DNA from: Flavobacteriaceae bacterium
Lineage (GTDB): Bacteria > Bacteroidota > Bacteroidia > Flavobacteriales > Flavobacteriaceae
NCBI GenBank assembly: GCA_030621915.1
Contig: JAUXGV010000004.1
Coordinates: 1-41,376, forward strand
Length of the DNA: 41,376 bases
Reading direction: 5' to 3'
The position numbers and the translations under genes are program-made. Shown here one piece after another: positions 26,203 to 35,634 of this stretch. Positions within the stretch are counted from its first letter, which is position 1, and every line of letters starts with the position of its first letter. The notes beneath the pieces are model-generated. The model was not told the origin of the DNA. It ran no database searches and saw only the letters and a program-made list of their open reading frames with translations.

Positions 26203-28437
26203 ATGATCAAAAATATATTTCAAATCCTATTCATTATTCTTTTTACAATTTCATGCAAGGAGAAATCGGCTAAACTCATTCCTTTAACCAGTACAATTGA
26301 ACTTGGAGAACACGAATCAAAAGATTCAATAATACTTAAAGCCGCACATGTAATTCCTACGCCCAATCAATATGAAGCTTTAAAAAATGAATTTATCGCC
26401 TTCATCCACTTTGGTCCAAATACTTTTACTCGAATGGAATGGGGAAATGGTTTTGAAGATCCTAAAATTTTCAATCTTCAAAATTTAGATACAGACCAAT
26501 GGTGTGAAGCTATGAAAAGCGCAGGAATGAAAATGGTGATTATTACCGTAAAGCATCATGATGGCTTTGTACTTTGGCAAAGCAGATATACCAAGCATGG
26601 TATTATGTCTTCTCCTTTTAAAGAGGGAAAAGGAGATGTGTTAAAAGAGTTATCAGCGTCCTGTCAAAAATTTGGATTAAAATTAGGTGTTTACCTATCT
26701 CCCGCCGACTTATATCAAATTGAAAACCGGGAAGGGTTATATGGCAATTTAAGTGAATATTCTGACCGAATCATCCCTCGTCCCATCGAAGGAAGGCCTT
26801 TTGAGAACAAAACTACTTTTACCTTTAAAGTAGATGATTATAATGAATATTTCCTAAACCAATTATTTGAATTATTAACTGAATATGGCCCTATTGATGA
26901 AGTTTGGTTTGATGGTGCCCATCCCAAAAGAAAGGGAGGGCAAAAATATAATTACATTGCCTGGAAGGAGCTTATCTCAACCCTTGCTCCAAAGGCTGTG
27001 GTTTTTGGAAAACAAGATATTCGCTGGTGCGGAAACGAATCCGGCGGCACCAGAGAAACCGAATGGAATATTATTCCTTACCAGGATGATCCAAATCTGA
27101 TGAATAGTTTTGCCGATATTACTGGTGAAGATATAGGAAGCAGAGATAAAATATACGAGGCTAAATTTTTACATTATCAACAAGCGGAAACAAATACATC
27201 CATCAGAGAAGGCTGGTTTTATCGAGATGAAGAAAAACAAAAAGTAAGAAGCGCCGATGATGTATTTGATATCTATGAAAGATCTGTTGGTGGAAATTCA
27301 ACTTTTTTATTAAATATCCCGCCAAACAGAGAAGGTAACTTATCACCTGAAGATGTTAAAGTATTGAAGGAAGTTGGCAAGCGAATCGAAGAGACCTATC
27401 ATCATAATATGTTTGAAAATGCCAAGGGTCCGAAAAGGGTTTTGGATAATGATATCATCAGTTATGTATTAGTCGATGATACCAATCATGAAATAATAAT
27501 AGAGACTCCACAAGTAATTACCACAAATCGAATCGTTATTCAAGAGTCTATTACAACACATGGTGAAAGAATAGAAAAACATGCCCTCGACGCCTGGATA
27601 GATAATCAATGGAAAGAAATTGCAACTGCAAGCAATGTTGGATATAAAAGAATTCTTCGATTTCCGGATATTACTTCTGATAAATTTAGAATTCGAGTTT
27701 TAGAATCTCGCTTAAATCCTGCTATCTCTAATATCAGTGCTCATTATTATAATACCAGACCTCCTCAATTGAGTGTTTCAAGAAATCTAGATGGCCTTAT
27801 AACAATTGCACCAAAAAAAGATGAATTTAGTTGGAAGCCTCATGGTGAAGATATCATTGGAAATATGAATGGGAGGTTCGAAATCAGATATACCATCGAT
27901 GGAACAGATCCGACTGATAATTCCAAATTGTATGTGGAACCTGTTTTGATCAATTCAAATAAAATTAAGGCGAGGGCTTTTAATAAAGATCAAATGGGTA
28001 GTGTGGCTTCCGTTGAATTTGGCATCGTAAAAAAAGGGTGGACAGTTTTAAAAACTGATAGTCAAAGTAGGGATCATAAAGGAGAACATTCAATGGATGA
28101 AGACCCGTCAACCTATTGGCAATCTGGAGAGAAAGGCAAGGCCCATTTTATATCTATAGATTTAGGCAAAGAACACACACTTAAAAGTTTTGCTTATACA
28201 CCTCAAGTAAGGAATTCAGAAGGTATGATTGAAAAAGGGGTCATCAAAACAAGTAAAAATGGGAAAAATTGGAAAAAACTAGAAGAATTTGAATTTGGTA
28301 ATTTGATCAACGATCCTGTAGTGAGACGACATTATTTTAAGGAATCCATCAATACTCAATATATTCGAATTGAATCTAAAGTTATTGCAGGCAATAAAAA
28401 GACAGCTGCGATCGCCGAAATAGATTTTTTTGAATAA
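26203..28437 (+). CDS. GH29 alpha-L-fucosidase with C-terminal beta-sandwich and F5/8-type carbohydrate-binding domains, lipoprotein
   Basis: The 744-residue lipoprotein has lipobox TISC (Cys18). The GH29 barrel covers about 45-395, with FIAFIHFGPNTF, MVIITVKHHDGFVLW (His118-His119) and the nucleophile D237 in EVWFDGAHP; the GNESGGTRETEW segment (277-288) may hold the acid/base glutamate. About 545-605 resembles a chitobiase C-terminal-type domain (YTIDGTDPTDNSKLY), and 612-744 is an F5/8 type C (discoidin) domain with SMDEDPSTYWQSG and IRIESK. This architecture is typical of GH29 subfamily B, which prefers branched alpha-1,3/1,4 fucose. Two different GH29 enzymes in one operon suggest two fucose linkages. 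Surface attachment is inferred. Confidence 0.93.
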   Translation: MIKNIFQILFIILFTISCKEKSAKLIPLTSTIELGEHESKDSIILKAAHVIPTPNQYEALKNEFIAFIHFGPNTFTRMEWGNGFEDPKIFNLQNLDTDQWCEAMKSAGMKMVIITVKHHDGFVLWQSRYTKHGIMSSPFKEGKGDVLKELSASCQKFGLKLGVYLSPADLYQIENREGLYGNLSEYSDRIIPRPIEGRPFENKTTFTFKVDDYNEYFLNQLFELLTEYGPIDEVWFDGAHPKRKGGQKYNYIAWKELISTLAPKAVVFGKQDIRWCGNESGGTRETEWNIIPYQDDPNLMNSFADITGEDIGSRDKIYEAKFLHYQQAETNTSIREGWFYRDEEKQKVRSADDVFDIYERSVGGNSTFLLNIPPNREGNLSPEDVKVLKEVGKRIEETYHHNMFENAKGPKRVLDNDIISYVLVDDTNHEIIIETPQVITTNRIVIQESITTHGERIEKHALDAWIDNQWKEIATASNVGYKRILRFPDITSDKFRIRVLESRLNPAISNISAHYYNTRPPQLSVSRNLDGLITIAPKKDEFSWKPHGEDIIGNMNGRFEIRYTIDGTDPTDNSKLYVEPVLINSNKIKARAFNKDQMGSVASVEFGIVKKGWTVLKTDSQSRDHKGEHSMDEDPSTYWQSGEKGKAHFISIDLGKEHTLKSFAYTPQVRNSEGMIEKGVIKTSKNGKNWKKLEEFEFGNLINDPVVRRHYFKESINTQYIRIESKVIAGNKKTAAIAEIDFFE

Positions 28438-28512
28438 ATTTGAGATGAGAATAGATTTTTAAAAAAATGATTCAGATTAGAAACATATCTATTCATATTA
28501 AATACCTTTGAA

Positions 28513-30111
28513 GTGAAAACACATTACCTTAAAATAATTTACTCGACTCTATTATGTGTCTTATTTTTAACTAGTTACAATAATAAACCTGATGCATCAA
28601 TAGCAAAGGATGTATCAAAAATGCCAAATATTATTTATGTATTGGCTGATGATTTAGGTTATGGTGATATCAATACATTCAATCCTAATGGAAAAATAAA
28701 AACACCAAATATAGATGCCTTGGCAAGTGCAGGGATGAAATTTACAGATGCTCATACTTCTTCTGCGGTTTGTACCCCCACGCGGTACGGGATTTTAACG
28801 GGAAGGTATAATTGGCGAAGTAATTTAAAATCCGGTGTTCTTACAGGTAAATCGAATGCACTGATACCCACAAGTAGAAAGACAGTGGCCCGTTTACTGC
28901 AAGATAAAAACTACAATACCGCTTTTATTGGTAAATGGCACTTAGGGTGGGATTGGGCTCAAAAGGATGACGAAGAAAACCTTGGTCAAGGATGGAACCC
29001 TAAGGATTTTAGTAGTATCGACTTTTCAAAACCTGTGAAAAATTCACCCAATGATTTGGGTTTTAGCTATGCTTACGGACATTCAGGCTCCTTAGATATG
29101 GCGCCCTATGTTTATGTAGAAAATAGAATGCCCACACAAGTTCCAGATACAGTCACAGTTGATAAAGGGGCATATACCTGGTGGAGAGAAGGTCCTACTT
29201 CTAAAGATTTTATTCATGATGACGTAACTCCTAATTTTTTCAGGCGTTCTATTAAATATATTAAAGAAAAATCCAAAGAAGACAAACCCTTCTATTTATA
29301 TCTTGCATTGCCTTCGCCTCATACACCCATTTTACCCACAGAAGAATGGAAAGGAAAAAGCGGTTTAAATCCTTATGGTGATTTTGTGACTATGATTGAC
29401 GCTTATATGGGTCAATTGACCGAAGCCGTAAAAAATGCAGGTATTGAAGAAAATACAATGGTTATTTTTACCAGTGATAATGGTTGTTCGCCTCAAGCTA
29501 ATTTTGAAGTTTTGGCCGAAAAAGGACATGATCCGAGTGGTGTTTTTAGAGGTCACAAAGCCGATATCTTTGAAGGCGGCCATCGGGTTCCATTTATAGT
29601 AAAATGGCCTGCCAAAATTAAAGCCAATTCTGTTTCAAACAAAACGATTTGTACCACAGATTTTTTTGCCACTTGTGCTGATATCATCAAGACAGAATTA
29701 AATGCAAATGAAGGAGAAGATAGTTTTTCCATGTTATCTTTGTTTAAAAATCCCAATACAACTGATTATTTAAGAGAAGCAACCGTACATCATTCTATTA
29801 ATGGGAGTTTTGCCATTCGTAAAGACAATTGGAAATTAATATTTTGTCCTGGATCAGGAGGATGGAGTGATCCAAAACCCAAATCAGAATTAATTGCTGA
29901 ATTACCTAAATTTCAATTATACAATTTATCAAGTGATCCGGAAGAGCAAATTAACCTTTACAAGAAGAACCCTGAAATTGTTAAAGAACTTAAATCATTA
30001 ATGGAAAAAACTATTAAAAATGGGAGAAGTACTGATGGGAAAATGGTCAAAAATGATCCTGGATTTAAAAATGTTTGGCAGCAATTAAATGTATTCGATA
30101 TAAAACAATAA
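28513..30111 (+). CDS. S1-family sulfatase with an altered lipobox
   Basis: The 532-residue sulfatase has the active-site motif C87-TPTR followed by YGILTGRYNWRS, metal ligands in VLADDLGYGD (D46-D47) and FTSDNG, and GKWHLGWDW. It is longer than the first sulfatase and its LxTGRYNWRS...LKSGVL pattern suggests a different S1 subfamily. The GTG start at 28513 gives a signal peptide LCVLFLTSYNNK in which Tyr22 stands where a lipobox Cys would be expected (LTSC to LTSY needs one base change). A TACCTTTG box lies three bases before the start codon and is probably coincidental. It is part of the fucose operon and likely removes sulfate before or after fucosidase action. Confidence 0.9.
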   Translation: MKTHYLKIIYSTLLCVLFLTSYNNKPDASIAKDVSKMPNIIYVLADDLGYGDINTFNPNGKIKTPNIDALASAGMKFTDAHTSSAVCTPTRYGILTGRYNWRSNLKSGVLTGKSNALIPTSRKTVARLLQDKNYNTAFIGKWHLGWDWAQKDDEENLGQGWNPKDFSSIDFSKPVKNSPNDLGFSYAYGHSGSLDMAPYVYVENRMPTQVPDTVTVDKGAYTWWREGPTSKDFIHDDVTPNFFRRSIKYIKEKSKEDKPFYLYLALPSPHTPILPTEEWKGKSGLNPYGDFVTMIDAYMGQLTEAVKNAGIEENTMVIFTSDNGCSPQANFEVLAEKGHDPSGVFRGHKADIFEGGHRVPFIVKWPAKIKANSVSNKTICTTDFFATCADIIKTELNANEGEDSFSMLSLFKNPNTTDYLREATVHHSINGSFAIRKDNWKLIFCPGSGGWSDPKPKSELIAELPKFQLYNLSSDPEEQINLYKKNPEIVKELKSLMEKTIKNGRSTDGKMVKNDPGFKNVWQQLNVFDIKQ

Positions 30112-30136
30112 AATAAATTAGTTAAAATTACTACAT

Positions 30137-30991
30137 ATGAAATTAATAAGATTTGGAGCCGAAGGACAAGAAAAACCTGGAGTTCAATTAGACAATGGAT
30201 CAAGAATAGATATATCTGCATTTGGACAGGATTTTGATGAAAATTTCTTTGGAAATGATGGTATTAAAAAATTAGGCAAATGGCTTAAAAGTAATCAACC
30301 GAATTGCCCCTTAGTTGACGAAAATATTCGACTAGGGGCTCCAATGACGCGTCCGTCAAAAATTGTATGCGTTGGTTTGAATTATGCACAACATGCAGCT
30401 GAATCGGGAATGGCGGTTCCTGAACACCCAGTATTATTCTTTAAATCTACCACAGCTATTGTAGGTCCTTTTGATGATATCATAATTCCAAAGGGAAGTA
30501 CAAAAACAGATTGGGAAGTGGAATTATCAATAGTTATTGGTAAAAAGGCTTCTTATGTCAATGAGGCTGATGCATTTGATCACATTGCAGGTTATGTATT
30601 GCATAATGATGTTAGTGAAAGAGCTTTTCAATTGGAATTATCCGGTCAATGGGTGAAGGGTAAAAGTTGTGATACTTTTGCTCCTATTGGTCCATTTATA
30701 GCCACTACTGATGAAATTAAAAATCCTAATAATTTAAACTTATGGTTGAAATTAAATGGTGAAATGATGCAAAATAGTAGCACCTCAGATTTTATATTTA
30801 ATGTACAACATGTTGTAAGTCATATCAGCCAGTTTATGACCTTATTACCCGGTGATATAATTTCTACCGGAACTCCTTTTGGCGTTGGTTTGGGATTAAC
30901 ACCACCTTTGTATCTTAAAGCAGGTGATGTGGTAGAGTTAGGAATTGAAGGTCTGGGTACTTCCAAACAACATGTAAAAGCATACGAATAA
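30137..30991 (+). CDS. Fumarylacetoacetate hydrolase-family enzyme, probably 2,4-diketo-3-deoxy-L-fuconate hydrolase
   Basis: It would split 2,4-diketo-3-deoxy-L-fuconate into pyruvate and L-lactate, the last step of the non-phosphorylating fucose pathway. The 284-residue protein has an FAH N-terminal region, then VCVGLNYAQHAAESG, the metal-binding WEVELSIVIG (E127, E129), HNDVSERAFQ (D158) and the loop GQWVKGKSCDTFAPIGP; the C-terminus has PGDIISTGTPFGVG. All are hallmarks of the FAH family. It is cytoplasmic and lies in the same operon as fucD and the SDR, though six kilobases away among exported hydrolases. The diketo-fuconate assignment rests on that context; other acylpyruvate hydrolases share the motifs. 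Confidence 0.88.
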   Translation: MKLIRFGAEGQEKPGVQLDNGSRIDISAFGQDFDENFFGNDGIKKLGKWLKSNQPNCPLVDENIRLGAPMTRPSKIVCVGLNYAQHAAESGMAVPEHPVLFFKSTTAIVGPFDDIIIPKGSTKTDWEVELSIVIGKKASYVNEADAFDHIAGYVLHNDVSERAFQLELSGQWVKGKSCDTFAPIGPFIATTDEIKNPNNLNLWLKLNGEMMQNSSTSDFIFNVQHVVSHISQFMTLLPGDIISTGTPFGVGLGLTPPLYLKAGDVVELGIEGLGTSKQHVKAYE

Positions 30992-30998
30992 ATTAAAC

Positions 30999-33158
30999 AT
31001 GCAAAATGAAGATTTCAAATCAAGTATAATTCTCTTTTTTTTAATTTCTTTTTTTTCAATTTCCTGTTTTTCACAAGACTTAAATTGGAAAGAAATTCAA
31101 AATGGTATTTGGAAAGCTAGCGTTGGGGTTCCTGAATCGATAAGCTTGTTAAAAGCTGCCGATATTCAACCCAAAGTTGATGCTTTACAAAATCTTCCAA
31201 GTACTTCTTTTCCATTTTCAAAGGATAAAATTAGTGCAGAAGTTATTGATGGAAAGGTATATCTAAGATTTCCTCTTGAAAGAGAAGAACAGATTTATGG
31301 CTTGGGGTTAAATTTTAAAACCGTTCAGCAACGAGGAAGGATTATGCAATTGCATGTAGATCATTATGGTGGTAGAGATAATGGACGAACCCATGCGCCG
31401 GTTCCCTTTTATGTTTCTTCCAAAGGTTATGGAGTTTTGATTGATGCGGCTAGGTATATTACAGTTTATGCCGGAACTGCCGTCCGTGTAGATACTGATG
31501 ACCCTCCTGTTTTAAGAGATAGAAATACTGACAAACAATGGAAGGCGCAACCTTATTCTGATGCTGTGGAAATTTTGATTCCTGCCCAAGGGACAAACAT
31601 TTATGTTTATGGAGGATCCTCTCCCATGGAAGCTGTTCAGAGATACAATCTTTACAATGGTGGAGGTTATATTCCGCCCAAATGGGGATTGGGATTTACA
31701 CAACGGGTTCCAACACTTTATAGCGACGCTGATATTTTAAAAGAAGCCAGGGAGTTTGAGGATCATAATTTCCCTTTAGATTTTATAGGAGTTGAACCAG
31801 GATGGCAAAGTATGGCATATCCATGCACTTTTGAATGGGATAAAACCCGTTTTCCAGACCCCGAAAAGTTCAATAGTGATTTGAAGGCTCTGGGCGTTCG
31901 CTCAAATTTATGGTTGAATCCTTATGTTTCACCTATTGGCTCTTTATATCCAAAACTGAAAGACTTAACAGGATCACATACGGTTTGGAATGGTATCGTA
32001 CCCGATTTTACCATCAAAGAAACACGTGATATTTTCAAGAAACACTTTGTAGAAAACCATCTAAATTTTGGTGTAAGTGGTTATAAAATTGATGAAGTAG
32101 ATGGCTTTGATTCCTGGGTATGGCCAGATATTGCCACATTCCCATCAGGATATAGTGGTGAACAAATGAGGCAGGTTTATGGCTTGCTGGTTCAGGATAT
32201 GACAGGAAAATGGTTCAAGGAATTGAACCAGCGGACTTACGGTTTGGTAAGAGCTTCCAATGCAGGTGCCAGTGCTTTGCCATATGTAATTTATAATGAT
32301 TATTACAGCCATAGAGATTTTATCACAGCCTTGATCAACAGTAGTTTTATTGGGGTGTTATGGACACCAGAAGTTAGAGCCTCCAAAAGTGCTGAAGAAT
32401 GGGTACGCCGAATGCAATCGGTTTGTTTTTCGCCTATGGCCATGTTGAATGCCTGGGCTGATGGAACAAAACCCTGGTCTTTCCCAGAGGTAGAAACTGC
32501 GGTACGAGAAGTTGCTAATTTAAGAATGCAACTATTGCCTTATATTTATACCACTTTTTCACAATATCATTTTGAAGGGCTGCCTCCCTTTAGAGCCATG
32601 AATTTGGTTGAAGGATTTTTGCATCAACAAAAATCATCAGATGGAAAATTAGAATCTACAGATAACCCCTATGAAATAGCTGTTAAAAGTGAAATAAAAG
32701 ACCAGTATATGATGGGCGATGAACTATTGGTAGCGCCTATGTTTGCAGGTGAAACGGAAAGAAAAGTAATTTTACCTCAAGGAAAATGGTACGACTTTTA
32801 CAATGGAAAATATGTTGGGGAAAATGAAATTATTAGGGTATCTCCGGGAATAGAAAAAATCCCTTTATTTGTGAAAGACGGAGGAATCATTCCGATGAGA
32901 CCTGTAGAAAGACAGGCTCCAAAAGTTGGAGAAAAAGTAGAACTGATTATCAGACATTATGGAACAAGCAATGGGGATTTTGTTCTTTATGATGATGATG
33001 GAGTGAGTTTTGATTTTGAAAAAGGCGACTATTCAACAGTCAAAATATTGGTGAAAAAAGACAAAAAAGGGCAATTAAAAGGTGTTATTTCAAAACCTGA
33101 AAAAGGGAAACCCTATGGTTATCATAAAAAGGTGACCTGGGAGTTTATGACCAATTAA
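30999..33158 (+). CDS. GH31-family alpha-glycosidase, exported, with an atypical acid/base region
   Basis: The 719-residue protein has a signal sequence (possibly with lipobox SISC, Cys23, or cleavage after FSQ). The GH31 barrel shows PLDFIGVEPGWQ, VRSNLWLNPYVSP and the nucleophile D365 in GYKIDEVDGFD. Further on, where typical GH31 enzymes have RSxxAGxQRYxxxWxGD, this one reads RASNAGASALPYVIYNDY, with D434 as the likely acid/base. The C-terminal beta-domains (LLVAPMFAGETERKVILPQGKWYDF) are canonical. GH31 includes alpha-glucosidases, xylosidases, galactosidases and sulfoquinovosidases, so the substrate is open; an alpha-galactose or similar residue would fit the neighbouring genes. Confidence 0.88.
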   Translation: MQNEDFKSSIILFFLISFFSISCFSQDLNWKEIQNGIWKASVGVPESISLLKAADIQPKVDALQNLPSTSFPFSKDKISAEVIDGKVYLRFPLEREEQIYGLGLNFKTVQQRGRIMQLHVDHYGGRDNGRTHAPVPFYVSSKGYGVLIDAARYITVYAGTAVRVDTDDPPVLRDRNTDKQWKAQPYSDAVEILIPAQGTNIYVYGGSSPMEAVQRYNLYNGGGYIPPKWGLGFTQRVPTLYSDADILKEAREFEDHNFPLDFIGVEPGWQSMAYPCTFEWDKTRFPDPEKFNSDLKALGVRSNLWLNPYVSPIGSLYPKLKDLTGSHTVWNGIVPDFTIKETRDIFKKHFVENHLNFGVSGYKIDEVDGFDSWVWPDIATFPSGYSGEQMRQVYGLLVQDMTGKWFKELNQRTYGLVRASNAGASALPYVIYNDYYSHRDFITALINSSFIGVLWTPEVRASKSAEEWVRRMQSVCFSPMAMLNAWADGTKPWSFPEVETAVREVANLRMQLLPYIYTTFSQYHFEGLPPFRAMNLVEGFLHQQKSSDGKLESTDNPYEIAVKSEIKDQYMMGDELLVAPMFAGETERKVILPQGKWYDFYNGKYVGENEIIRVSPGIEKIPLFVKDGGIIPMRPVERQAPKVGEKVELIIRHYGTSNGDFVLYDDDGVSFDFEKGDYSTVKILVKKDKKGQLKGVISKPEKGKPYGYHKKVTWEFMTN

Positions 33159-33196
33159 ATCAGCATTTGAATCTTTTAATTTAAAAAAAACAACCT

Positions 33197-35629
33197 ATGT
33201 TAAAATTGGACAAAATAATTTATGCCATAAGCTTAATACTAATTCTTAGTTGTAGTAAGGACAATTTAAATTCATTTTCCACCAAGACCTTCAAAATTGA
33301 ACTTAATAATCGTGGAGAAATTAATAGTCTTGAAGATTTTAAACTACAAAAAGAATATAATTATCAGGAAGGTACGACCTCTCTCTTAGCCATTCAAATA
33401 AACGGTAAATTGGAATATCCCGGAGAAATGAAATTTCGAGAGCAAGATAGTTTGATTATTTTTATCTATCCTGAAAACGCCATTACAGCTCATATTAAAA
33501 TTTCGAATAAAAATGACTATTTAACCTTTGAATTGATCGAATTATCTGACGTTTCAAAAGTAGAACTCGTTACTTGGGGTCCGATAAAGACTACTATTAA
33601 AGAAACTATAGGGGAAACTGTTGGTGTTGTAAGAAATAAACAATTTTCAATGGGTATTCAAGCTTTAAACCCAAGAACTTTAGGTGGTTTTCCTACTCCA
33701 GATGATGATGCACCTTCTTACAATATTTTTGGAACAACCAGTTTGGTGGATGTTTCAGATTCTTTAAATATTTTATACAGAGGACATACAGCCTACCCCA
33801 GAGATTATGGGAGTTCAATCCAAGCGTATACTAGAAATAGGTCTCAAGAAAGAGTCATTTCTAATTTAAATCATGATAAATATGTGGCTCCATCTTTTAA
33901 AGATGACGGTGTAATTGGTTCAAAAATAGCTTTATTCGGATGTAAGCCAGAAGAAGTTTTAAATACTATTGAAAAAATTGAGTTAAACGAAGGCTTACCA
34001 CATCCCATGCTAAACGGTATATGGGCAAAAAGAGCCAAAGAGGCTACATCTGCATATCTAATTCAAGGATTTAATACCGATAATATTGATGATGCTATTG
34101 AACTAACAAAACGTGCAGGATTAAAATATGTTTATCAAGGAGGGCCTTTTGAAAATTGGGGGCAATTTGATCTAAAAGAAAAACAATTCCCAAATAATTG
34201 GGAAAGCATGAAAGAATGTGTTGATAAAGCAGAAAAACAAGGAATTAAAGTTGGGTTACATACACTCTCAAATTTTATAACTACAAATGACTCATACGTA
34301 ACCCCGATTCCAGATAAAAGATTGGCAAAAGTTGGGGCAAGTAAATTAACAAAAGAAATTAATGCTACCGATAAGAATATAGAAATTCAAGATCCAACAT
34401 ATTTCAATCAAATGAAAAATAACAGTCTTCATGCCGTGGTTATTGGAGACGAAATAATCCGTTATGAAAGCGTATCAGAATCTGCGCCGTGGACATTATT
34501 GAATTGTGAAAGAGGTGCTTTTAAAACCATTTCTAAAAGTCATGCTAAAGAAATTAAAATCGAAAAGTTAATAGATCATGCTTATAAAACTTTTTTAAGC
34601 AATCCTGAATTAACCGTGGAAATGGCTACAACATTAGCAAACTTATACAATGAAACGGGATTAAAACAAATTTCTTTCGATGGGCTTGAAGGAAACTTGT
34701 CCACTGGATTGGGAGCTTACGGAGAATTATTTATGACCAAAACGTGGTACGACCAGTTAAAGCCAGCCATAAAAAATGACTTTTTAATGGATGCCAGTAA
34801 ACCTGGGCATTTTTTCTGGCATATGTTTACGCGTATGAATTGGGGAGAACCTTGGTATGCCGGCTTTAGAGAAAGTCAGACTTCATACCGCATACTAAAT
34901 CAAGATTATTTTAGACGGAATTATATCCCTTCTATGCTTGGTTGGTTTAGTATGAAAGACAATACTAGTTTAGAAGATATAGAATGGATGTTGGCAAGAA
35001 GTGCGGCTTTTGATGCCGGTTATGCTTTGGTTACTTCTAATACACTTGTCGAAAAAAATGGATTTGGAAATGAAATTTTGGAAAAAATAAAGCAATGGGA
35101 ACTTGCAAGGATGGGTAAAGCCTTTACATCCGAACAAAAGAAAAGAATGGAAAACATCAAAGCCGAATTTACTTTGGAAACTATCTCCGAAGGAAAATGG
35201 AATTTAATACCCTATCATGTACAACGATTTGAGCATAAACTCATCATTCGTCAACCTGGAGAACCCGTATGGTCTACCTTTTACTTCACTAATACCTATG
35301 AAAAACAGCCATTGCAGTTTATTTTAACAACAACTAATAAAAGTTCAGCTTCCAATTTATTTATTGAAATTGATGATTTTAAGAAAATTGATTTAGATAT
35401 TACTCTTGAACCAGGCGAGAATCTAAAATATGAGGGCGGGAAGGAAGTTGTTTTATACGATAAATCATGGAATCGGTTGGAATCTATACGAATAGATCCT
35501 GACAAATTCAATCTAACAAAAGGAAGCCACAAAATCAAAATTGATTGTACATTTGATGACACCGAAAATTCCAGTTTAAAATTAGAATTAAAGACAATTG
35601 GTTTGCCTGAATTGATTTCCTTAAATTAA
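33197..35629 (+). CDS. 810-residue lipoprotein of unknown family, probable barrel-type glycoside hydrolase
   Basis: The product has lipobox ILSC (Cys19). An N-terminal beta-sandwich region (about 30-260) is followed by a probable (beta/alpha)8 barrel: GLKYVYQGGPFENWGQFDL, EKQGIKVGLHTLSNF, ISFDGLEGN (D495, E498) and DASKPGHFFWHMFTRMNW (D532), then a C-terminal beta-domain from about 660. Between two barrel strands lies an inserted module (about 380-455) with HAVVIGDEIIRYESVSES and LNCERGAF. The acidic residues on strand ends look catalytic, and the layout recalls GH36- or GH101-like clans, but I cannot place it in a named CAZy family. In the same operon are two GH29, a GH31 and sulfatases, so an exported enzyme acting on the same glycan is likely. 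Confidence 0.72.
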   Translation: MLKLDKIIYAISLILILSCSKDNLNSFSTKTFKIELNNRGEINSLEDFKLQKEYNYQEGTTSLLAIQINGKLEYPGEMKFREQDSLIIFIYPENAITAHIKISNKNDYLTFELIELSDVSKVELVTWGPIKTTIKETIGETVGVVRNKQFSMGIQALNPRTLGGFPTPDDDAPSYNIFGTTSLVDVSDSLNILYRGHTAYPRDYGSSIQAYTRNRSQERVISNLNHDKYVAPSFKDDGVIGSKIALFGCKPEEVLNTIEKIELNEGLPHPMLNGIWAKRAKEATSAYLIQGFNTDNIDDAIELTKRAGLKYVYQGGPFENWGQFDLKEKQFPNNWESMKECVDKAEKQGIKVGLHTLSNFITTNDSYVTPIPDKRLAKVGASKLTKEINATDKNIEIQDPTYFNQMKNNSLHAVVIGDEIIRYESVSESAPWTLLNCERGAFKTISKSHAKEIKIEKLIDHAYKTFLSNPELTVEMATTLANLYNETGLKQISFDGLEGNLSTGLGAYGELFMTKTWYDQLKPAIKNDFLMDASKPGHFFWHMFTRMNWGEPWYAGFRESQTSYRILNQDYFRRNYIPSMLGWFSMKDNTSLEDIEWMLARSAAFDAGYALVTSNTLVEKNGFGNEILEKIKQWELARMGKAFTSEQKKRMENIKAEFTLETISEGKWNLIPYHVQRFEHKLIIRQPGEPVWSTFYFTNTYEKQPLQFILTTTNKSSASNLFIEIDDFKKIDLDITLEPGENLKYEGGKEVVLYDKSWNRLESIRIDPDKFNLTKGSHKIKIDCTFDDTENSSLKLELKTIGLPELISLN

Positions 35630-35634
35630 AAGCC

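Noticed and set aside
28503-28510. TACCTTTG as an internal promoter for the second sulfatase
   Set aside because: It is only two bases from the GTG start, so the transcript would begin inside the coding region; no TTG stands at -33.
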